From the NCBI GenBank assembly GCA_017618625.1, contig JAFZTV010000018.1, positions 1-6,541 of the forward strand: a stretch of 6,541 bases of DNA, given 5' to 3'. Of the stretch, positions 3,837 to 6,541 are shown one piece after another. A program made the translations under genes and the position numbers. The first letter of the stretch is position 1. Every line of letters starts with the position of its first letter. The notes under the pieces were generated by a model. That model was not told the DNA's origin, did no database searches, and worked only from the letters and a program-made list of their open reading frames with translations. The DNA is from Bacteroidales bacterium. GTDB lineage: Bacteria > Bacteroidota > Bacteroidia > Bacteroidales > P3.

Positions 3837-6541
3837 AATGGAACCCTTTCTACGATAAATAATACCATCTTTATTGAAGAATTTCATCTTATAACCAAAG
3901 ACCTGATCCACACATATTTTTCCTTGATAATCGCCATACCAGCGGAAATGTTTGTCGTTGGAGTAGAACACCGTCTCTCCCCAACGGTTGAAAATAATGA
4001 TTTCAAACTCCCCTATCTGGTTGAGAAAACCATCCGGGATGCTGAAAAAGTCATTCAGACCATCATAGTCGCTGGGAGTAATGGCATTGGGCAGGCGCAT
4101 CATGTCAAGTTGGGGTTCCGGTTCAGGTGGTGGTGGAACTACAATGTACAATTCCAGCGTCACAACACTGTCGCAGCCGCTGACGGACTGCCTGTAGAAC
4201 ACATATTCCCCACTCTGCGCACCTATCTGGAATGTGGTGTCACGCCAAGTGTATGGCAACTGTTCCTCCAAGATGGTAAGCGATTCATTCTGGTTGTACG
4301 ACGGGTTGACGATGAGATGCAGGGTAACAACGGAATCACAGCCTGAGGCATTAGTGAAGGTATGCGTATAGTCGCCGCTGGAGGTGATGCCTACGTACTC
4401 ATACCAGTCAAAGCTATTACATGCAACCGCATTTGTGTCACCTACACCACCATAGAGTATCGTTAAATGCAACGTCACCGCCGAGTCACAGCCAGAGGCG
4501 TTAGTGAAGGTATGCGTATAGTCGCCGCTGATGGCAATATTGGTGTGTTCGTACCAATCGAAGCTATTGCAGGCAGTGGCTGACGTATCGCCTGTATTGC
4601 TGTGGTTAATCGTTAAGTGCAAGGTCACCACGCTGTCGCAACCGTTCGCATTCGTGAACGTGTGTGTCAGGTTGTCGCAGCTAACCGTGATGTTGGTGTG
4701 CTCGTACCAGTCGAAACTTTCGCAAGCAGCCGCCATCGTGTCACCCGTATTGCTGTGGTTGATCGTCAAGTGCAAGGTCACCACGCTGTCGCAACCGTTC
4801 GCATTCATGAATGTGTGCGTCAGGTTGTCGCAGCTGGCCGTGATGTTGGTGTGCTCGTACCAGTCGAAACTTTCGCAAGCAGCCGCCATCGTGTCACCCG
4901 TGTTGCTGTGATTAATGGTCAGGTGCAAGGTCACCATAGAGTCGCAACCGCTCGCGTTCGTGAACGTGTGCGTCAAGTTGTTGCAGCTAGAAGTGATATT
5001 GGTGTGCTCGTACCAGTCAAAGCTTTCACATGCAGTGGCTGTTGTATCGCCCGTGTTGCTGTGGTTGATGGTCAGGTGCAAGGTCACCACGCTGTCGCAA
5101 CCAGAAGCGTTCGTGAACGTGTGTGTCAGGTTGTCGCAGCTGGCCGTGATGTTGGTGTGTTCGTACCAGTCGAAGCGGTCGCATGCAATTGCCGTAGTGT
5201 CTCCTGTCGTGCTATAGTTGACCGTCAAGTGCAGGGTCACCACTGAGTCACAGCCGCTCGCGTTCGTGAACGTGTGCGTCAGGTTGTCGCAGCTGGCCGT
5301 GATATTGGTGTGCTCGTACCAGTCGAAACGGTCACATGCAACAGCAGTCGTGTCACCTGTACTGCTGTGATTGATGGTCAAGTGCAAGGTCACCAGGGAG
5401 TCACTGCCTGTCGAAGTGGTTGTATGGTAGGTTGCAGTATCTGTACTTTGGTAGAATGTCCTGTCGTGCCATACGAAACTGTCGCAAGCTGTTTCAGGTA
5501 ATTCTATAGAATAGCGTACCGTCAAGAAGAGTGTATCCACTTGGGTACAGCCATTCTCATCTTCGAATGAGAATGTGTACAACCCGCTCTCTGTATAAAG
5601 GTTATTGTGCCAATTATATTCGTTGATTACGGAAACTGGAACATATTGATGATCGGGATGGTGGACCGTCAAGTTCAAAGTAACGATGCTGTCGCAACCT
5701 GCAGTGTTCATCAGCGTGTATGTCGCCGTGTTGTTATCCGATGTATAAAGATATCCGTCAATCCAGCGCAAACTATCGCATTCTGTATGCTCATCAATGC
5801 TCGTAGTACTCTGATTGATGGTTAGATGCAGCGTAACTACAGAATCGGAGCCTGCCGAATTGATGAAAGTATGGGTGTAATTGCCAGACTGTGTGAGGTT
5901 GGTGTACTCATACCAATCGAACGAGTCACATTCAATGGCTGTCGTATCTCCCGTATTGTTTTGATTGATCACCAAGTGCAGGGTAACGACAGAGTCGCAG
6001 CCTGCGGAATTGGTAAACACATGCATGTAGTCACCCGAGACTGTGACATTCTCATGCTCGTACCATGTGAAAGTGCCCTGGGCGACGGCCATCGTGTCAC
6101 CTGTATTGCTATGGTTGATGGTCAAATGCAAGGTCACCACAGAGTCGCAGCCGCTCGCGTTCGTGAACGTGTGCGTCAGGTCGTCGCAGCTGGCCGCGAT
6201 ATTCGTATGCTCGTACCAGTCAAAGCTTTCACATGCGGTGGCTGTCGTGTCGCCCGTATTGCTATGGTTGATGGTCAAATGCAAAGTCACTACCGAGTCG
6301 CAGCCGTTCGCATTCGTGAACGTATGCGTCAGGTTTTCGCAGCTGGCCGTGATATTCGTGTGCTCGTACCAGTCGAAACTGTCGCATGCAATTGCCGTAG
6401 TGTCGCCTATCGTGCTATAGTTGACCGTCAAGTGCAGGGTAACAAGCGAATCATAACCGGCGGCATTGGTGAAAGTATGGGTATAGTCGCCGGACTGCGT
6501 GACACCTGTGTGTTCGTACCAGTCGAACGCATCGCACACAG
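3825..6541 (-). CDS. Giant modular surface protein with 16+ tandem repeats and C-terminal CHU_C (T9SS type B) sorting domain, 5' end outside window
   Basis: At least 904 codons of one open frame run off the window edge. The GTG at 6539 is an internal Val before Cys-Asp-Ala-Phe, in mid-module, so the real start and any signal peptide lie beyond position 6541. Numbering from that residue, 2-810 are sixteen modules of 46-54 residues. Typical features are CDSFDWYEHTNIT, then S-G-D-Y-T-H or S-C-D-N-L-T-H, then HTFTNASGCDSVVTLHLTIN, and a GDTTA-like linker. The alternating pattern suggests small beta-sandwich domains. Residues 801-810 are a Pro/Glu linker (VPPPPEPEPQ). Residues about 811-904 are a gliding-motility-associated C-terminal (CHU_C, type B sorting) domain: 'PNAITPSDYDGLNDFF' (817-832), 'FNRWG' (850-854), 'VFGYKMKFFNKDG' and terminal 'GSILVL'. 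It is expected to be exported by T9SS and displayed on the surface or released, probably as an adhesin or stalk. No enzymatic domain is seen. I recognise this module type from Bacteroidota surface proteins but cannot give a Pfam name. It is not a clear SprB repeat. Confidence 0.93.
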   Translation of the reverse strand, partial: VCDAFDWYEHTGVTQSGDYTHTFTNAAGYDSLVTLHLTVNYSTIGDTTAIACDSFDWYEHTNITASCENLTHTFTNANGCDSVVTLHLTINHSNTGDTTATACESFDWYEHTNIAASCDDLTHTFTNASGCDSVVTLHLTINHSNTGDTMAVAQGTFTWYEHENVTVSGDYMHVFTNSAGCDSVVTLHLVINQNNTGDTTAIECDSFDWYEYTNLTQSGNYTHTFINSAGSDSVVTLHLTINQSTTSIDEHTECDSLRWIDGYLYTSDNNTATYTLMNTAGCDSIVTLNLTVHHPDHQYVPVSVINEYNWHNNLYTESGLYTFSFEDENGCTQVDTLFLTVRYSIELPETACDSFVWHDRTFYQSTDTATYHTTTSTGSDSLVTLHLTINHSSTGDTTAVACDRFDWYEHTNITASCDNLTHTFTNASGCDSVVTLHLTVNYSTTGDTTAIACDRFDWYEHTNITASCDNLTHTFTNASGCDSVVTLHLTINHSNTGDTTATACESFDWYEHTNITSSCNNLTHTFTNASGCDSMVTLHLTINHSNTGDTMAAACESFDWYEHTNITASCDNLTHTFMNANGCDSVVTLHLTINHSNTGDTMAAACESFDWYEHTNITVSCDNLTHTFTNANGCDSVVTLHLTINHSNTGDTSATACNSFDWYEHTNIAISGDYTHTFTNASGCDSAVTLHLTILYGGVGDTNAVACNSFDWYEYVGITSSGDYTHTFTNASGCDSVVTLHLIVNPSYNQNESLTILEEQLPYTWRDTTFQIGAQSGEYVFYRQSVSGCDSVVTLELYIVVPPPPEPEPQLDMMRLPNAITPSDYDGLNDFFSIPDGFLNQIGEFEIIIFNRWGETVFYSNDKHFRWYGDYQGKICVDQVFGYKMKFFNKDGIIYRRKGSILVL
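4110..6536 (-). repeat. Coding tandem array of 16 modules (unit mostly 150 or 153 bp)
   Basis: Module boundaries, taken at the CDSF cysteine and listed in reading order, are: R1 6536-6387, R2 6386-6234, R3 6233-6081, R4 6080-5931, R5 5930-5781, R6 5780-5625, R7 5624-5487, R8 5486-5337, R9 5336-5184, R10 5183-5031, R11 5030-4878, R12 4877-4725, R13 4724-4572, R14 4571-4422, R15 4421-4260, R16 4259-4110. R2, R3 and R9-R13 have 51 residues with an added cysteine (SC..LTH). R1, R4, R5, R8 and R14 have 50. R6 (52), R7 (46), R15 (54) and R16 (50) are diverged. All lengths keep the reading frame. R1 is entered from an unseen upstream module, so the array is longer than shown. Confidence 0.95.
4572..5336 (-). 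repeat. Homogenised core of the array: five near-identical 153-bp modules (R9-R13)
   Basis: Five successive modules of exactly 153 bp encode almost the same 51 residues. By hand alignment R12 and R13 differ at about 16 of 153 bases. Positions 4685-4748 are identical over 64 nt to 4838-4901, one unit away, including third codon positions. This points to recent unequal crossing-over or gene conversion rather than selection on protein alone. Copy number here may vary between strains and may be collapsed or expanded by short-read assembly. Confidence 0.85.

Noticed and set aside
4531..6420. Several long + strand open frames opposite the repeat array (for example 4617-5246, 4531-4911, 6043-6420)
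   Set aside because: They are antisense shadows that recur with the 150/153-bp unit. The - strand frame is continuous, ends in a recognisable CHU_C domain and explains the whole region.
4110..6536. CRISPR array
   Set aside because: The repeats are contiguous, about 150 bp long and keep one reading frame. There are no short palindromic repeats with unique spacers.
4110..6536. Simple disulfide pairing rule between Cys1 and Cys28/29, within a module or between neighbours
   Set aside because: Losses do not co-vary. R1, R5 and R8 keep Cys1 but lack the second; R4, R7 and R16 have only the second. Neither model removes all unpaired cysteines.
6537..6539. Possible GTG start of the repeat protein at the window edge
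   Set aside because: It falls in mid-module just before the conserved Cys-Asp-Ala-Phe, without a signal peptide. The frame stays open to the window end, so this is an internal valine.

Overview
The window looks like chromosome from a member of the Bacteroidota, most likely order Bacteroidales. The evidence is two proteins with type IX secretion system (T9SS) sorting domains of different classes, a TAnnTTTG-type promoter candidate, the absence of Shine-Dalgarno sequences before the starts, and a heptamer-repeat spacer of a kind I recall from Bacteroidales intergenic DNA. The genus cannot be fixed from sequence alone.

Layout. Positions 1-2180 are on the + strand. They hold the 3' end of a COG0523/CobW-type metallochaperone GTPase, cut by the window start inside a polyhistidine linker. 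An 87-bp spacer made partly of 7-bp tandem repeats follows, and then a complete ettA (ABC-F translation factor). Positions 2211-6541 are on the - strand and converge on ettA with a 30-bp gap. In transcription order they are: a giant repetitive surface protein whose 5' end lies beyond the window (16 modules of about 50 residues, a proline-rich linker and a CHU_C/type B sorting domain); rfbA (glucose-1-phosphate thymidylyltransferase) behind its own probable promoter; and, 22 bp after rfbA, a small secreted protein with a signal peptide, one fibronectin-III-like domain and a type A T9SS sorting domain.

How the genes relate. CobW' and ettA are housekeeping or stress functions with no evident link to the rest. 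The - strand genes share a cell-envelope theme: two T9SS cargo proteins flank an enzyme that starts dTDP-sugar synthesis. In the T9SS model species Porphyromonas gingivalis, type A cargo is attached to an anionic lipopolysaccharide, so a sugar-nucleotide gene beside T9SS cargo is suggestive. A working link here is inference only.

The main point of interest is the repeat array at 4110-6536. Its modules range from nearly identical in DNA (a 64-nt perfect direct repeat one unit apart) to strongly diverged. There are traces of a multi-module block duplication, a subset of modules with an extra cysteine, and a Bacteroidota-type O-glycosylation consensus at the same place in all 16 modules. No gap of more than 300 bases lacks a gene.
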